Counted from the first letter of the stretch, positions 42,363 to 52,995 are shown. The stretch: DNA of 53,066 nt from Pyrinomonadaceae bacterium MAG19_C2-C3 (GCA_024330265.1 JANDLT010000036.1:1-53066), one strand, 5' to 3'. The notes: generated by a model from the sequence alone, not told the origin. A program made the numbers and translations.

Positions 42363-42932
42363 TTATTTATTCAAATGACGATTCGCAAGGTGCGCCAGCG
42401 CGACGGTCAACGCGACCGCTCCCAAGCCCTTGACGACATCGGGATTTTCCGCGTAAAAACCACTGACCCTATCAATAATTGAAGGGTCTTGCTTCTCGGC
42501 TTCCGCCGCAATCTGCTCGATTGCCTGTGGCGGAATCTGTTCAGCCATCTCCGGCGTGACTTGCGGTTGACCGCCACCACCTAGATTGCCAAGCAAGCCT
42601 GCCAGACCGCCGCCTGCGTTTGACATGCCGCCACCGCCCATGCGTGACATGACTTGTTGCAAAACCATCGGACCCGCCGCCGCCAGCAAAGTGTTCATCA
42701 AACTCGCGCGTTGAGTTCCCGATGAGTTGGCGAAAAGCTGACTCACCATGTTGCCGAACGGCGGTGTATTGTTTGACCGAAACGCCGCCGAGAGTCCTTC
42801 GGCAACCGCCGAGTTGGGTGCGGCGCGTGAGAGCTGGTCAAAGTCATTGTCAACATTATTGTTTGGTTGTTGTTGATTTTGTCCGCCTTGATATTGATTG
42901 AGCAAGCCGCTCAACTGATTCATCCAATCCAT
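42363..42932 (-). CDS. Gln/Asn- and Gly-rich protein of unknown function
   Basis: A 189-residue protein with a start MDWMNQLSGLLNQYQGGQNQ at 42932 (AAGGCGA upstream; a longer frame to 42998 is not supported by sequence character). The N-terminal ~50 residues are Q/N-rich, residues ~95-125 are glycine-rich (MSRMGGGGMSNAGGGLAGLL), and the C-terminal DVVKGLGAVALTVALAHLANRHLNK is a hydrophobic helix. A DUF937-like resemblance is possible but not certain. There is no signal peptide. Confidence 0.72.
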   Translation of the reverse strand: MDWMNQLSGLLNQYQGGQNQQQPNNNVDNDFDQLSRAAPNSAVAEGLSAAFRSNNTPPFGNMVSQLFANSSGTQRASLMNTLLAAAGPMVLQQVMSRMGGGGMSNAGGGLAGLLGNLGGGGQPQVTPEMAEQIPPQAIEQIAAEAEKQDPSIIDRVSGFYAENPDVVKGLGAVALTVALAHLANRHLNK

Positions 42933-43010
42933 AATCGTAGTGTCGCCTTTCAGAACAAAGATTTTCGTTTGTGTGAGAGACGGCGAAACCCGTGCCACAA
43001 GAGCAGGAGC

Positions 43011-43117
43011 CAGAAGTCAGGAGTCAGGAGCCAGAATAAAGAAGTGGATAGTGGATAGTGGATAGTGGATAGTGAAAAGCCTTTGTCTTTATGTCTTAAA
43101 CTATCCACTATTCACTA
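43011..43117. repeat. Heptamer tandem and inverted repeat (GTGGATA / TATCCAC)
   Basis: CCAGAAGTCAGGAGTCAGGAGCCAG, then four to five direct units of GTGGATA (43045-43074), then a spacer and inverted CTATCCACTATTCACTATCCAC abutting the stop codon of the aminotransferase gene. It is likely able to form a hairpin and may act as a terminator for that gene. Confidence 0.75.
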
Positions 43118-43121
43118 TCCA

Positions 43122-44240
43122 CTAAGTTCTGCCTACTGCTCTTATCAATCGCTCGACATCAGTTTCGTCGTTGAAAAAGTGGGTGGCGATGCGTATGCCT
43201 TCGGGTTTGAGCGAGACGTGAACGTCGCGTGCGGCGAGGTGCGCGACGGTGTTTGCCGGATTATCGAACGCGACAAGGGTTTCCGCCGAACGTGCGCGTT
43301 CATCACGCAAAGGCGACAGTACGCGAAAGTTTTGTTCAATCAGGCGCGTGGTTAAATAGCGGTTGACTTCAAGTGCGCGGCGTTCGATTTCATCTTTGCC
43401 GAGTTGGGTTAAAAACTCGATGCTTGTGCCGAGCGCGTGCATCGCGGGCAGGGCAGCAGTTCCGATTTCCGCACGCGCTCCCGCCGTTTCAATCAACGTG
43501 TATTCACGATTGCGAAACGCGAACGGTTCTTCGACGCTCATCCAACCGATGCGGAGCGGCGGATGACGACGTTGCATTTCGCGGCTCATGTATAAGAATC
43601 CTGAACCGAATCCACCGAGCAGCCACTTGTGACCCGTCGCGCACATCGCGTCAATCTTCATGCGCCGCACGTCAATCGGCAACACGCCCACCGACTGCGC
43701 GGCGTTGACGACGAAAGCGTGTCTGCCCTTCGCCGCGCCGACGGTTTCAAGGTCAACGCGAAATCCGTTCGAGAATTGAACGTGACTTAAACAAACAATT
43801 CCGGTGCGCCCGTTCATCGCCCGCTCTATGTCGTCGGCTTCGATGATGCCGTCGCGCGCCGGAAGCGTCTTAACCGCGATGCCGCGATGAATCCATGGCA
43901 GTGTCGAAGTCGGAAACTCAAGCTCGCATGAGATGACTTCGCCGCTTCCTTCGAGCGCGTCAATGATGATGTTCATGCCCGTCGAAGTGTTCGGCACGAA
44001 CGCGACCTCATCCGGTTCGGCATTGATGAAACGCGCGAGTGATTCACGCGCACGCTCACGCCGCCTCGCCCATGCTTCCCAATGCGCGTCGCCGCCTTCC
44101 GTCATTTCACGATAGAACTGTGCGACTGTTTCCGCGACTCCGGGCGCGGGCGGAGCAGTCGCCGCGCTTTTCAAGTAAGCTGCGCGCGACGTAATCGGAA
44201 ATTCGGCGCGCACGCTGTGCCAATCAATTTCTTCAATCAT
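43122..44240 (-). CDS. Class V aminotransferase-fold PLP enzyme
   Basis: A 372-residue PLP-dependent enzyme of the cysteine desulfurase/kynureninase-like class V group. The cofactor lysine is in CATGHKWLLGGFGSGFLY, the aspartate/His region in FVVNAAQSVGVLPIDVRRM, and N-terminal AAYLKSAATAPPAPGVAETV matches the start of the family. No catalytic Cys loop is present, so it is not a typical NifS desulfurase; the substrate is unknown. It is divergent from the APC permease at 44487. Confidence 0.85.
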   Translation of the reverse strand: MIEEIDWHSVRAEFPITSRAAYLKSAATAPPAPGVAETVAQFYREMTEGGDAHWEAWARRRERARESLARFINAEPDEVAFVPNTSTGMNIIIDALEGSGEVISCELEFPTSTLPWIHRGIAVKTLPARDGIIEADDIERAMNGRTGIVCLSHVQFSNGFRVDLETVGAAKGRHAFVVNAAQSVGVLPIDVRRMKIDAMCATGHKWLLGGFGSGFLYMSREMQRRHPPLRIGWMSVEEPFAFRNREYTLIETAGARAEIGTAALPAMHALGTSIEFLTQLGKDEIERRALEVNRYLTTRLIEQNFRVLSPLRDERARSAETLVAFDNPANTVAHLAARDVHVSLKPEGIRIATHFFNDETDVERLIRAVGRT

Positions 44241-44290
44241 ATTTGCCTTGCTTGTCAGAACCGCCTGCGGTAGCGGGCGGTTGAGCGAAA

Positions 44291-44381
44291 GGTGAAAGTT
44301 GAAAATCGAAGGGCGAAAGTATAAAGCATCCGAAGCCTTCTTCGGTCTTTTCCTTTCGCCCTTCGATTTTCGACTTTCACC
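44291..44381. repeat. Palindromic repeat GGTGAAAGTTGAAAATCGAAGG
   Basis: GGTGAAAGTTGAAAATCGAA plus GGGCGAAAG (44291-44319) is repeated inverted at 44353-44381 with one mismatch, around a small CCGAAG / CTTCGG hairpin. It lies between the divergent aminotransferase and permease genes. Confidence 0.8.
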
Positions 44382-44486
44382 TTTGCTTTATCCTTGACCA
44401 GCTTGATATTCAAAAGCTATCTTCGCCGCAACCTCTCATAATTTCGACATCGCATCCGTTATCACGTTCGTCTCACTCAATTCATC

Positions 44487-45902
44487 ATGTCATCAACCAC
44501 AAGCGCGCAAACCTCTTTGATTCGCGGACTCGGACTCGCGGCGGCGTTTTCTATCGTCGTCGGCAATGTAATCGGGCAGGGCATATTTTTGAAAACGCGC
44601 GTCATGACGTGCAATGTCGGCGAACCATCAACCGTGCTGTTTGTGTGGATTGCCGCCGGATTGTTAAGTCTCGCGGGTGCTTTGACGTATGCCGAACTCG
44701 CCGCGATGATGCCGAAGGCGGGCGGCGAATACGTCTTCGTGCGCGAAGCTTACGGGCGATGCACGGGTTTTCTTTACGGCTGGATGCAATTCTTCATCGC
44801 CAAGACGGGCAGCCAAGCCGCGCTCGCCGTCGGCTTCGCCATCTTCCTCAATTTGCTTCTCGGCGGCGCGCTCGACGGAGAATACTTCAGATTCCAAATC
44901 TCGACTTTCACGTTCACTTTCGGCGCGATGCAAGTTGTCGCCCTTTCTGCCATCGTCCTCGTCACGCTTATCAATTGCCTCGCCGTCAGTCTTAGCGGCA
45001 ACGTCGCCGCCGTTCTCACCGCCGTCAAAATCGCGCTCGTCCTGCTCATCGTCATCGGTGCGTTCGTGTTTGCGGACGGCACTTTCGCGCACTTCGCTTC
45101 AAGCGGCGCGGGCGGCGTTTGCGAAGGAGTTGACGCGGCTGCGCGCACGGGCTTCGCGGGTTTCGGTGCGGCGATGCTCGGCGCGTTGTGGGCTTACGAC
45201 GGGTGGAACAATTTAACGCTTGTCGCGGGCGAAGTGAAACAACCGCAACGCAACATTCCAATCGCTCTCATCTCCGGCATGGCAACCGTCGGGTGTCTCT
45301 ATGTCCTCGCCAACGTCGCGTACTTTTACGTTCTCACGCCCGACGAAATCGCTAGCATCCCCGCCGCATCATCCGTCGCCTCTCAAGTCGCAGAGCGTTT
45401 CTTAGGCGCAACCGCCGTCGGCTTTATGGCAGCCGCACTTCTCGCTTCGACCTTCGGCACACTTCATACCTCAATCTTAACCGGCGCACGAGTTCCCTAC
45501 GCGATGTCGCGCGACGGCTTATTTTTCCAAAGTCTCGCACGCCTCTCACAACGCGCCCGCGTCCCCGTCGGTGCGCTCATCCTGCAAGGCGTCTGGGCAA
45601 GCGTCCTCGCCCTCTCCGGTTCTTACGACGCACTCACCGATTACGTCATCTTCGCGTCGTGGATTTTCTACGGACTGGCGACCGCATCCGTCTTCATCTT
45701 CCGAACACGTTTGCCCGACGCCGAACGCCCGTATAAAACTTGGGGCTATCCCGTCGTCCCTGTTCTATTCTTACTCGTCACCGCCGCGCTTCTCATCAAC
45801 ACCTTGCTGACCACGCCGCGCCAAGCTTTGACCGGACTCGCCCTCATCGCACTTGGCTTGCCCGTTTATTGGTATTGGACACGGGCGAACAAAGCGGCGT
45901 AA
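44487..45902 (+). CDS. APC-family amino acid permease
   Basis: A 471-residue integral inner-membrane transporter with about 12 hydrophobic helices. TM1 contains the substrate-loop glycine motif GNVIGQGIFLKT typical of LeuT-fold APC permeases, and TYAELAAMMPKAGGEYVFVREAYG is the TM2-TM3 signature. AYDGWNNLTLVAGEVKQPQRNIPIAL is the conserved TM6 region. The substrate (likely an amino acid) cannot be defined. Terminator at 45937-45976. Confidence 0.9.
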   Translation: MSSTTSAQTSLIRGLGLAAAFSIVVGNVIGQGIFLKTRVMTCNVGEPSTVLFVWIAAGLLSLAGALTYAELAAMMPKAGGEYVFVREAYGRCTGFLYGWMQFFIAKTGSQAALAVGFAIFLNLLLGGALDGEYFRFQISTFTFTFGAMQVVALSAIVLVTLINCLAVSLSGNVAAVLTAVKIALVLLIVIGAFVFADGTFAHFASSGAGGVCEGVDAAARTGFAGFGAAMLGALWAYDGWNNLTLVAGEVKQPQRNIPIALISGMATVGCLYVLANVAYFYVLTPDEIASIPAASSVASQVAERFLGATAVGFMAAALLASTFGTLHTSILTGARVPYAMSRDGLFFQSLARLSQRARVPVGALILQGVWASVLALSGSYDALTDYVIFASWIFYGLATASVFIFRTRLPDAERPYKTWGYPVVPVLFLLVTAALLINTLLTTPRQALTGLALIALGLPVYWYWTRANKAA

Positions 45903-45936
45903 GCGCACCGATGTCGGCTCCGGCTTACAGCAAAAA

Positions 45937-45976
45937 ACGAAATGGCGCGGATGTGTGATCCGCGCCGTTTCGTTTG
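45937..45976 (+). terminator. Terminator of the permease gene
   Basis: AACGAAATGGCGCGGAT / ATCCGCGCCGTTTCGTT (one mismatch), 5-base loop, 17-bp stem. The T-run after it is short (GTTTG). Confidence 0.75.
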
Positions 45977-46031
45977 TGAGGGGTTCTTCGTTTTCCATGC
46001 CACCAAGTCCTTATTCATTGCGGTCTATCGC

Positions 46032-49000
46032 TTAGAAATAAAGCTTTAGTGCAAACTGGAGTTCGCGTGCCGGAAACGCGGTGCGAAGCGCACCGAAGGT
46101 GCTGTTCGAGACGTTCGTGTCGGGTGCGGCAAAGTTCGTGTGATTGAAGAGATTGAAAGCTTCAGCGCGAAACTCTAGGCGCGTAGTTTCGTTAAAGAGC
46201 GGGAATTGTTTTTGGATGCCTAAGTCCGTTTGGAAGAAGGCGGGACCGCGGACGATGTTGCGTCCGGCGTTGCCGAACGGCTGGCTGCGGTCTGTGGGGA
46301 TTGCCACGGCGTTGCGGTCTAGATAGTTGTCAGGCGTGCGTTGCCCCGATGGGACGACGAGGTTGCCTATGATGTTCGGGCGATAGTTGAGTACGGTACT
46401 GACTTGGAATTGCGATGGCGCGTTGTAAATCAGGTTTCCGACCTGCCCGCTCGCCGCCGTGTTGATGAGCGTTAGACGGAAGCCGCCGAGTGTCGCGTCA
46501 ATAAATCGCGGAGTGTTGCTTCCGAAGCGGCGTCCTCTGCCGAACGGCAGTTCATAGACGATGCTCGTCGTGTTGTTGACGGGTTGGTCGTAGGTCGATA
46601 GTGCGCGTTCGCTCGCAAGATCGCGGATGTTGATGCGCGAATTATCGCCGGCACTGGTCTCAAGGTGTCCGGGCGCGTTGTCTATCGCTTTCGAGAAGGT
46701 GAACGAGTTGAGCAGATAGAGACCATCGGAGAAGCGGCGTTCGAGTTTGATTTGCAGAGAATTGTAGTTCGCTTCGCCGCCCGCGTAAGAGGCTTGAATG
46801 AACGAATAGCCGGGAATCGGTCGGCGCGCTTGCAGTGAGATGTTTTCGGTAGAGGCGTTCGGGCGTGCTTGATTGAAGTCCGCGAGAATAATGAGGTTGC
46901 GGCTGACGTTGCCGACGTATGCGACATCGAGCAGCAGGTTGCGGACGAGTTCGCGTTGCACGGAGACGTGGTAGCTCTGCACATAAGTTGACGGCGTGTC
47001 GCGCGGCGTGTAGTTGACGCGCGCGGTCAGCGGCGTGAATCTTGAAGGGTCAACGAGTCCCGTAGGATAACCGGCTTCAGTCGGACGGTAGCAGCCCGAA
47101 AAATTGTTGCCGGTGCAGCGTGGCACGGGAGTCGTGACGCCGCCGCTGGTGACGAAGGGTTGCTGGTCGATGGTCGAGAAAATGATTTGTGGACCGTTGA
47201 AGGCGAGCAGGTTTTCTCCGCCGAGCCGGTTGAAATGGACGTAAGAGATGCCGTAGCCGCCACGAATCACAGTGCGCGGCGTGGGCGTGTAGGCGAAACC
47301 GAGACGCGGTCCGAAGTTGTTGCGGTCAGGGTCAACGAGCGCGCGGTCGTAGAGCGAGCCGTCGCGCGCTTGGATGAGCGTGTTGGTTTCCGGGTCGAAG
47401 TTCGAGAGGCGATTCTGCGCTTCGTATTGCGGCGTGGCGAAATCGTAACGAAGCCCTAGATTGAGCGTTAGCTTCGGCGAGACGTTGAAGTCGTCCTGGA
47501 TGTATGCGAAGTGCATACGCTGGCGATACTGGGCGACGAAGAGGTTGGCGAGCGCGTACCGCGAGCGTGCGCCAAAGAGAAAATCGGCGACGTTATAGAG
47601 GTTGTTCGCCGCCGGAATGGGGACTATGGTTCCACCGGGTAGGGTAACGGGTGTCGTGGGACGGCTGAAATTTCCGCTGTAAGTGTCTTGCCCGTACAAC
47701 GGCTGGGTATCCTGGACATCAGTGTTGATGCGTTGATATTCGTAGCCCGTTTTGAGGCTGTGGCGACCGAGGAGAAATGTATAAGCGAGGCGCGGATTGA
47801 CGACGGTCGGGTTCTGAAACTGCGGGTTGCTATTTTGTCGTCCCAACTCGCGGAAGCCACTGATGGTCTGCGTGTTCACACCGCCCGCGATTGACGGGTC
47901 ATCGGGCAAGCCCGTGATACCGAAGAGTTCTTCGACGCCCGCACTGCCGACGCCGGGCGGCGTTTTACCGGCTTTCGTGCGCGAGACGCCGAGACGAAAT
48001 TCGAGTACTGAGTTGGAACGCACATTATAAGTAAAACCGCCCGCGATCTGCTCGTTGATGACGCGGACGTTGGCATTAGCAGGGCTACCTAAAGGCAGCG
48101 GAATTGCCGGTGCTTCAAAGTTGTTGAGCTTACGCATAGAGCCGCGCACGAACATCGTCGCGCGCGAGTTAAACGTGTGGTCAATCTTGACATCGCCTTT
48201 GTCATTGAAGAATTGGCTGCGCGGAAGGTTCTCGTAGTTTTGGCTGATGCCGAGTACGCCGGCAGACCGGTTCGGCGCAGGCAACAGCGCGAAGACACTC
48301 TGCGAGAACGCCGTAATCTGGTTTTGCGGGATGATGCCATCGGCATAGACGACGTTGGTGTAAGGATTGCGAATCGGAATCGGCTGACCTTGCGCGTTGC
48401 GGAAGATGCCTTGTCGCTGTTCGAGCGTCGGTATAAGGGAAAACTCCAGCGTCTTTGTGATACGGCGGAAGCCTTCGTAGTCAACGAAGAAGAAGGTGCG
48501 ATCCCTGCCGCTATAAACGCCGGGAATCGAGATGGGTCCGCCGAACGTGCCGCCGAATTGGTTCTGAATCAGCACGGGCTTTTCGCCGCCGAGCGGTTTG
48601 AAGAAGCCGGTCGCGTTGAGTGCCGTGTTGCGAATGAAGTCATAAGCCGTGCCGTGAAAACCGTTCGTGCCGCTGCGAATCGAGGTGTTGATAATCGCTC
48701 CGCCCGCGCGCCCGAATTCGGCACTGTAATTATTGGTCTGTACTTTGAACTCGGCGACGGCATCGGGCGAGGGCTGCACGACTTGATTCGAGAAGCCTTG
48801 ATTGCTCGTGCCGTAAGAATTGTTGTCCACGCCGTCGAGGACGAAGTTGTTCAAGGAACTTCGCAGACCGTTGACGTTGAACGATGCGTCGCGCCCGCCG
48901 GAGCCGGCGTTATTGAGAACTGACCTGCGAACGCCGGGACTGAGAAGCGCGAGGTCGGCATAAGATCTGCCATTTAACGGCAGATTGATGATCTGCTCGC

Positions 49001-49436
49001 GTGTGATGACCTGACCGCGTTCGCTCGATGCCGTCTCAAGCAGCGGCGTCGCCGCCGTGACGACAACGGTTTCAGTGACCGCGCCGGTCGTCAGCGTGAG
49101 GTCAATGCGTTGGCGCGCGTTGACCGTCGCTTCGACATCTTCGACAACGGCAGTCGAGAAGCCTTGCGCCCCGGCGGTGACTTGATAAGTACCGATCTTG
49201 ACGCCGGTGAATTGATAGTTGCCGCTCTCATCCGTCTGCGTGGTGGCGACGGTTCCGGTCTGAACATTCTTCAGCGTCACCGTCGCGTTTAAGACCGCTC
49301 CGCCGTTCGTGTCGCTGACGGTTCCGAGCAGGTCTGCGGAGTCGAATTGCGCTTGGGCGGTTGACGCACAGAAGATACAGGTGATGATAAATAGTAGTGG
49401 GAGAATTAGCCGCTTCGGGTCGGGGGTGATTCGCAT
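46032..49436 (-). CDS. TonB-dependent receptor with carboxypeptidase-regulatory N-terminal domain (Oar-like)
   Basis: A 1134-residue outer-membrane protein. The ATG at 49436 is preceded by AAGGAAAA and starts a signal peptide ([21 protein letters not shown]). Residues ~30-110 are a CarboxypepD_reg beta domain ([20 protein letters not shown]). The plug follows, with [20 protein letters not shown] and [22 protein letters not shown]. The rest is a ~22-strand beta-barrel, ending in LQFALKLYF, the aromatic terminus needed for BAM insertion. Such receptors are expanded in acidobacteria and likely import large or glycan-derived substrates; the ligand is unknown. No SusD-type partner is adjacent. Confidence 0.92.
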   Translation of the reverse strand: MRITPDPKRLILPLLFIITCIFCASTAQAQFDSADLLGTVSDTNGGAVLNATVTLKNVQTGTVATTQTDESGNYQFTGVKIGTYQVTAGAQGFSTAVVEDVEATVNARQRIDLTLTTGAVTETVVVTAATPLLETASSERGQVITREQIINLPLNGRSYADLALLSPGVRRSVLNNAGSGGRDASFNVNGLRSSLNNFVLDGVDNNSYGTSNQGFSNQVVQPSPDAVAEFKVQTNNYSAEFGRAGGAIINTSIRSGTNGFHGTAYDFIRNTALNATGFFKPLGGEKPVLIQNQFGGTFGGPISIPGVYSGRDRTFFFVDYEGFRRITKTLEFSLIPTLEQRQGIFRNAQGQPIPIRNPYTNVVYADGIIPQNQITAFSQSVFALLPAPNRSAGVLGISQNYENLPRSQFFNDKGDVKIDHTFNSRATMFVRGSMRKLNNFEAPAIPLPLGSPANANVRVINEQIAGGFTYNVRSNSVLEFRLGVSRTKAGKTPPGVGSAGVEELFGITGLPDDPSIAGGVNTQTISGFRELGRQNSNPQFQNPTVVNPRLAYTFLLGRHSLKTGYEYQRINTDVQDTQPLYGQDTYSGNFSRPTTPVTLPGGTIVPIPAANNLYNVADFLFGARSRYALANLFVAQYRQRMHFAYIQDDFNVSPKLTLNLGLRYDFATPQYEAQNRLSNFDPETNTLIQARDGSLYDRALVDPDRNNFGPRLGFAYTPTPRTVIRGGYGISYVHFNRLGGENLLAFNGPQIIFSTIDQQPFVTSGGVTTPVPRCTGNNFSGCYRPTEAGYPTGLVDPSRFTPLTARVNYTPRDTPSTYVQSYHVSVQRELVRNLLLDVAYVGNVSRNLIILADFNQARPNASTENISLQARRPIPGYSFIQASYAGGEANYNSLQIKLERRFSDGLYLLNSFTFSKAIDNAPGHLETSAGDNSRINIRDLASERALSTYDQPVNNTTSIVYELPFGRGRRFGSNTPRFIDATLGGFRLTLINTAASGQVGNLIYNAPSQFQVSTVLNYRPNIIGNLVVPSGQRTPDNYLDRNAVAIPTDRSQPFGNAGRNIVRGPAFFQTDLGIQKQFPLFNETTRLEFRAEAFNLFNHTNFAAPDTNVSNSTFGALRTAFPARELQFALKLYF

Positions 49437-49801
49437 TGAAATTTTCCTTATCGTGAAAGTGTCGGGCGAAACCTTCGGTCGAAGTCCGGTTAAGCTCAAC
49501 GAAGTTTGTGAAGGTTCAAAAGGCGATGAAAAGGCTTGAGGTGTACAAGTTAAGTGGCAGGATAGGCGGGCGATGTGAAATAAAGATTAACGAAATCAAA
49601 AGCGAAAGTTAAATTTCGCGGCGTGAAACTTCATTTCACATCATCACCCAAATAACTAACCCTCTAACAAGTATTGACCTGTTATAACACATCTTTTGCA
49701 AAGCAGAAAAAGAATTTTGAGTGTTACCCGCGCGTATCTTGTGCGATACTCCCGCCCACTTCGGCGTCGCACGAAATCCTGCCGTGAAGGAGATTTTTAG
49801 A

Positions 49802-51175
49802 TTGAATCAGACCGCACAGATTGCCCGCCCGCTACTATTAACCATCATGGCTTGTGCAATGTTGAGTACGTTAGGAATACGACCAGCGATTTCGCAGACG
49901 ATTCTTCAATCTCCCAAGACGCTCGCCTCTGAAACTTTCGACCTGACGGAAGAAATGGAAGTCGGACTTGAGATTGATGCGCGGTCGCCGGGCGCGTCAT
50001 GGTCACGCAAAGGCGCGGAAGCAGCCGCGCTGTTGATTTCAGTTGACGGTGCTTACAATCAGGACTTGTTACTCTGGGCGGGCGATGAATCATTTCCATA
50101 TCGCGTCATGCTCGGACGCTTCCCCAGAGGAAAGCACACGATTTCCGTGACACTCAATCCGGCGCGTTCGGCTGCCGGAGCGCAGCGCGCTGAAGTCAAG
50201 TCACTGCGTCCGCTCCTGTTCGCAACCTCGCGCGGGGCGAACGGTATTGATGATGAACGATTTGCCATGTCTCACGCCCCCGTCCTCTACGCACGCGCCA
50301 ACACGATTGACCGTTTCACGGACGTTCCGCTCGTGATGTACTACGAGATTCTGCGCGAAGCCGGAACTGATTTGACGGTGCGCTACACCGCGATTTTTAC
50401 GAATGAAGACGGCGGCACACAGACCGCCGCGCTGATGGCGCGATGGGGACGCGCGACAGACATCGAATGGGTCTATCAATTTCGCGTGCGCGACCAAAAG
50501 ATTACCGAAGAAATCTATCAGGGCGTCGAGCATGAAACAAAATCTTTCACCGGCACGCGCGCCACCGGAAGCCACCCTTTGCTCGCCATCGCTTCAGATA
50601 ATAATAACTTCTCCGACCTCGCCTGCTCCGCCGTCCGTTTCGCTCCATTGCCCGTTCGCGCTCGTCTTGAGACGGCGACGCGCGAGAGTGTGATGGACAT
50701 GTACCCGCAAACCTATCGCGTCATGACCGAAGAACTTTTGCGAGAGAATCGAATCAGTGATGCGCCAGCCGACATTAACACCATCGTTGACCCGCGCGAA
50801 TATCTCTACATTGAAGCCGTGTCGGAGCAAACGGGGACGGCACTCGCCTTTGATGTGAAAGTCACCGGACAACCCAAAATCTTCGCTTCGGATATGGGCG
50901 AACCTCGCTTGCGGATAGACCGGAGCGGCTATTTTCGGACAGCCGTGCGGTTAGCCAAAGGCGTATCGCCCGCGATGATTGAATCCATCACGGCGCGTTG
51001 TCATGAAGGCACAAAACCCGCCGCCGTGCGGAACTGCAAACATCTCAAAGTGGTACGAACACTTATGCTCGACCAAAACTTCGTACCGCGTCCGATTCTC
51101 TTTCAAACACAACCTGAGTCGTCGCTTGCGCCGGGTGAAACGATGGTCTTGAAACTCGCGCAGCCCAAACCATAA
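49802..51175 (+). CDS. Secreted protein of unknown function
   Basis: A 457-residue exported protein. I place the start at the TTG (49802), 9 bases after a perfect AAGGAG (49787-49792), giving MNQTAQIARPLLLTIMACAM and a signal peptide ending near AISQ. The mature protein is mostly beta-rich: a carbohydrate-binding-like start (SETFDLTEEMEVGLEIDARSP), then VPLVMYYEILREAGTDLTVRYTAIFTNEDGGTQ, but I recognise no defined family. The neighbour at 51401 is a secreted PHP-type enzyme on the opposite strand; a functional link is possible but unproven. Confidence 0.72.
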   Translation: MNQTAQIARPLLLTIMACAMLSTLGIRPAISQTILQSPKTLASETFDLTEEMEVGLEIDARSPGASWSRKGAEAAALLISVDGAYNQDLLLWAGDESFPYRVMLGRFPRGKHTISVTLNPARSAAGAQRAEVKSLRPLLFATSRGANGIDDERFAMSHAPVLYARANTIDRFTDVPLVMYYEILREAGTDLTVRYTAIFTNEDGGTQTAALMARWGRATDIEWVYQFRVRDQKITEEIYQGVEHETKSFTGTRATGSHPLLAIASDNNNFSDLACSAVRFAPLPVRARLETATRESVMDMYPQTYRVMTEELLRENRISDAPADINTIVDPREYLYIEAVSEQTGTALAFDVKVTGQPKIFASDMGEPRLRIDRSGYFRTAVRLAKGVSPAMIESITARCHEGTKPAAVRNCKHLKVVRTLMLDQNFVPRPILFQTQPESSLAPGETMVLKLAQPKP

Positions 51176-51177
51176 AC

Positions 51178-51400
51178 TAGACCTCTTGCAAAAGTGCCGA
51201 TTCGTTTGCGGCTCTGCCGCCTGATGTGCGGTGAGGCTGCAGCCTCACCGTGAAGCAGTTAAGTTCCTCTTCGGGGCTATGCCCCGCCGATGTCCGGGGC
51301 GTAGCCCCAAAGAGAAGGAAACAAGTGACGGAAGGGCGCAGCCCTTCCGCACATCAGGCGGCAGAGCCGCGACAGAGAAATCACTTTTGCAAGAGGTCTA
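51178..51400. mobile_element. MITE-D
   Basis: A 223-base palindromic element with perfect 19-bp terminal inverted repeats TAGACCTCTTGCAAAAGTG (51178-51196) and its complement (51382-51400). Nested inside are GCGGCTCTGCCGCCTGATG / CATCAGGCGGCAGAGCCGC and GGGGCTATGCCCCG-type arms. No ORF of significance. It begins two bases after the stop of the gene at 49802 and ends one base before the stop of the PHP gene. No clear target duplication. Confidence 0.88.
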
Positions 51401-52975
51401 CTATCGAACCGTTCCGATTTTAGCGTAAATAGGATTGGTCAGGGCGAGGATTGTCTTCGCTTTGTCACGAATCTCAAGGCGGAAATAGGAGTCGTGACGG
51501 CATTCAATCTCGACCACTTGCGGCTGACCATCGGTCTTGACGGGAAAGCTGCGAACTACCTGACCGTTCGAGATTAGGGAAACAATCGCGTCGGGCGGCG
51601 CGGCTTCGATGGTGATGAAAAAGCGTATCTTGTCAGGCGCGCGTAAGCGAATCTCACCGCCGATAATCGAGCGCGAACGGCGTCTGCCCGTCGCCGCCTC
51701 AGCCTCGAAACTGACGATGGGGCGCGCCACTTCACCCGTCAAATAAACGCGCCCCTGACGAACGGCGTTTAGTAACGCTGTTTGTGTGAGAGCGTTCGCC
51801 GCAACATGCGTCGTCGGTTGCCCGATGGGGTCGGTCTGGCGGTGCGAGTCGCTCGAAGCGATGGCGGTGATGTGTCGCCCGCTCTGCAAAATTTTATCCC
51901 ACATCGTGAGTGCCTGCTCATCTGTTATGTCCCACTTTCCGTTCCACACTTCAATCGCATCGAAGTCGCGCGCCGAAGTGTCGTAGCTCCAAGCGCAACC
52001 GCCGCATAAAGCGAACGGGTGATTGATGGAGATGAGCGCGCCGGAGCGATGCGCCTCCGCGACGACGTTCGACATACGGGCGTTGTCTCCCGGACGCACG
52101 CGGAAATCAATCCACGTTCCCGAAGGAAGCCCCCACGCATTCGTGTGACCGCCGTAAGTGGTTATCTCTTCGCCGCGCAGCATCAGCAGTTGCGGCGAAG
52201 TGGCGCGCAAGCGGTCAATCTCCGCGTGGTGGCTCGCCGTATTGTGATCCGTGATACAGATAAAATCTAAACCGCTATTGAGTGCGCTGGAAATCTGCTC
52301 CGCGATAGTCCAGTTGCCGTCACTGTGGACGGTGTGCATATGCAAATCGCCGCGCCACCAACGCGCGCCGCGATTGGCGACTCTTTGAGGTGACGATGTG
52401 CGTCGCGTGCCGCTCTCCGCGACGGATATGGTTGCACTGTCAGATGAACGGTCGGGCTTGTGCGGCGCGGGAGTAGGATTCGATGCGCCGGTTTCTTCCG
52501 TCTCAATTCCGATTTTGAAAGACACGTCAACACCCGTCGGCGCAACCTTGTAAAGACCGAGAATGATGCGCCAAGTTCCGGCTGTCATCGCACCCGAAAG
52601 ATAGCCGGGCGTCGCTTCATTGGGGGAAATGGAGAACTCTGAGCGACGCCCGCCGCTCCACCCGCGAAAGCCGCGCGGGTCTGTGTCGGAGCCGGTCGAG
52701 CGCGCGTCAAAGAGTCCGATGTCAATCGTGTTCGCTCCGTTAGCGCGCTCATACTGATAGCTGATGCTGATTCGCGCGGTGTTTGGCGGCACGTCGAAAG
52801 GGACATAAACGTAACGGCTATCATTCGCACCGGGCGAAGCAAGATGAACAAGCCGCTCAACCGTTCGAGTCTGCGTGTTCATTGAACGCGGAACGCCAAT
52901 CACAACGCGCGGTACTGTCACGCCGAGAACAGAACAGAGCAGAGCAAAGGTGATGAAGCGTGTCATTGTCAACAT
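51401..52975 (-). CDS. Secreted PHP-domain metallohydrolase (CehA/McbA-like)
   Basis: A 524-residue exported protein. Start at 52975 after GAGGGAA; signal peptide in the first ~27 residues (TRFITFALLCSVLGVTVPRV). Residues ~35-170 form a beta domain resembling a bacterial pre-peptidase or carbohydrate-binding fold. The PHP metal site is in residues ~205-400: WRGDLHMHTVHSDGNW, ICITDHNTASHH, LRGEEITTYGGHTNAWG, ISINHPFALCGG and IASSDSHRQ. CehA-type enzymes act on phosphoesters or carbaryl-like esters; the substrate is not determinable. The C-terminus is another beta domain. Confidence 0.87.
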   Translation of the reverse strand: MLTMTRFITFALLCSVLGVTVPRVVIGVPRSMNTQTRTVERLVHLASPGANDSRYVYVPFDVPPNTARISISYQYERANGANTIDIGLFDARSTGSDTDPRGFRGWSGGRRSEFSISPNEATPGYLSGAMTAGTWRIILGLYKVAPTGVDVSFKIGIETEETGASNPTPAPHKPDRSSDSATISVAESGTRRTSSPQRVANRGARWWRGDLHMHTVHSDGNWTIAEQISSALNSGLDFICITDHNTASHHAEIDRLRATSPQLLMLRGEEITTYGGHTNAWGLPSGTWIDFRVRPGDNARMSNVVAEAHRSGALISINHPFALCGGCAWSYDTSARDFDAIEVWNGKWDITDEQALTMWDKILQSGRHITAIASSDSHRQTDPIGQPTTHVAANALTQTALLNAVRQGRVYLTGEVARPIVSFEAEAATGRRRSRSIIGGEIRLRAPDKIRFFITIEAAPPDAIVSLISNGQVVRSFPVKTDGQPQVVEIECRHDSYFRLEIRDKAKTILALTNPIYAKIGTVR

Positions 52976-52995
52976 AGTTCCCTCTCTGTAATTTA

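Noticed and set aside
48177..48923. 248-aa open frame on the plus strand inside the TonB receptor gene
   Set aside because: It is a shadow of the minus-strand receptor gene: low-complexity Arg/Ala/Val composition, no motif, no ribosome site, and the receptor frame is clearly real. The same applies to other long opposite-strand frames such as 3482-4027 and 36101-36784.
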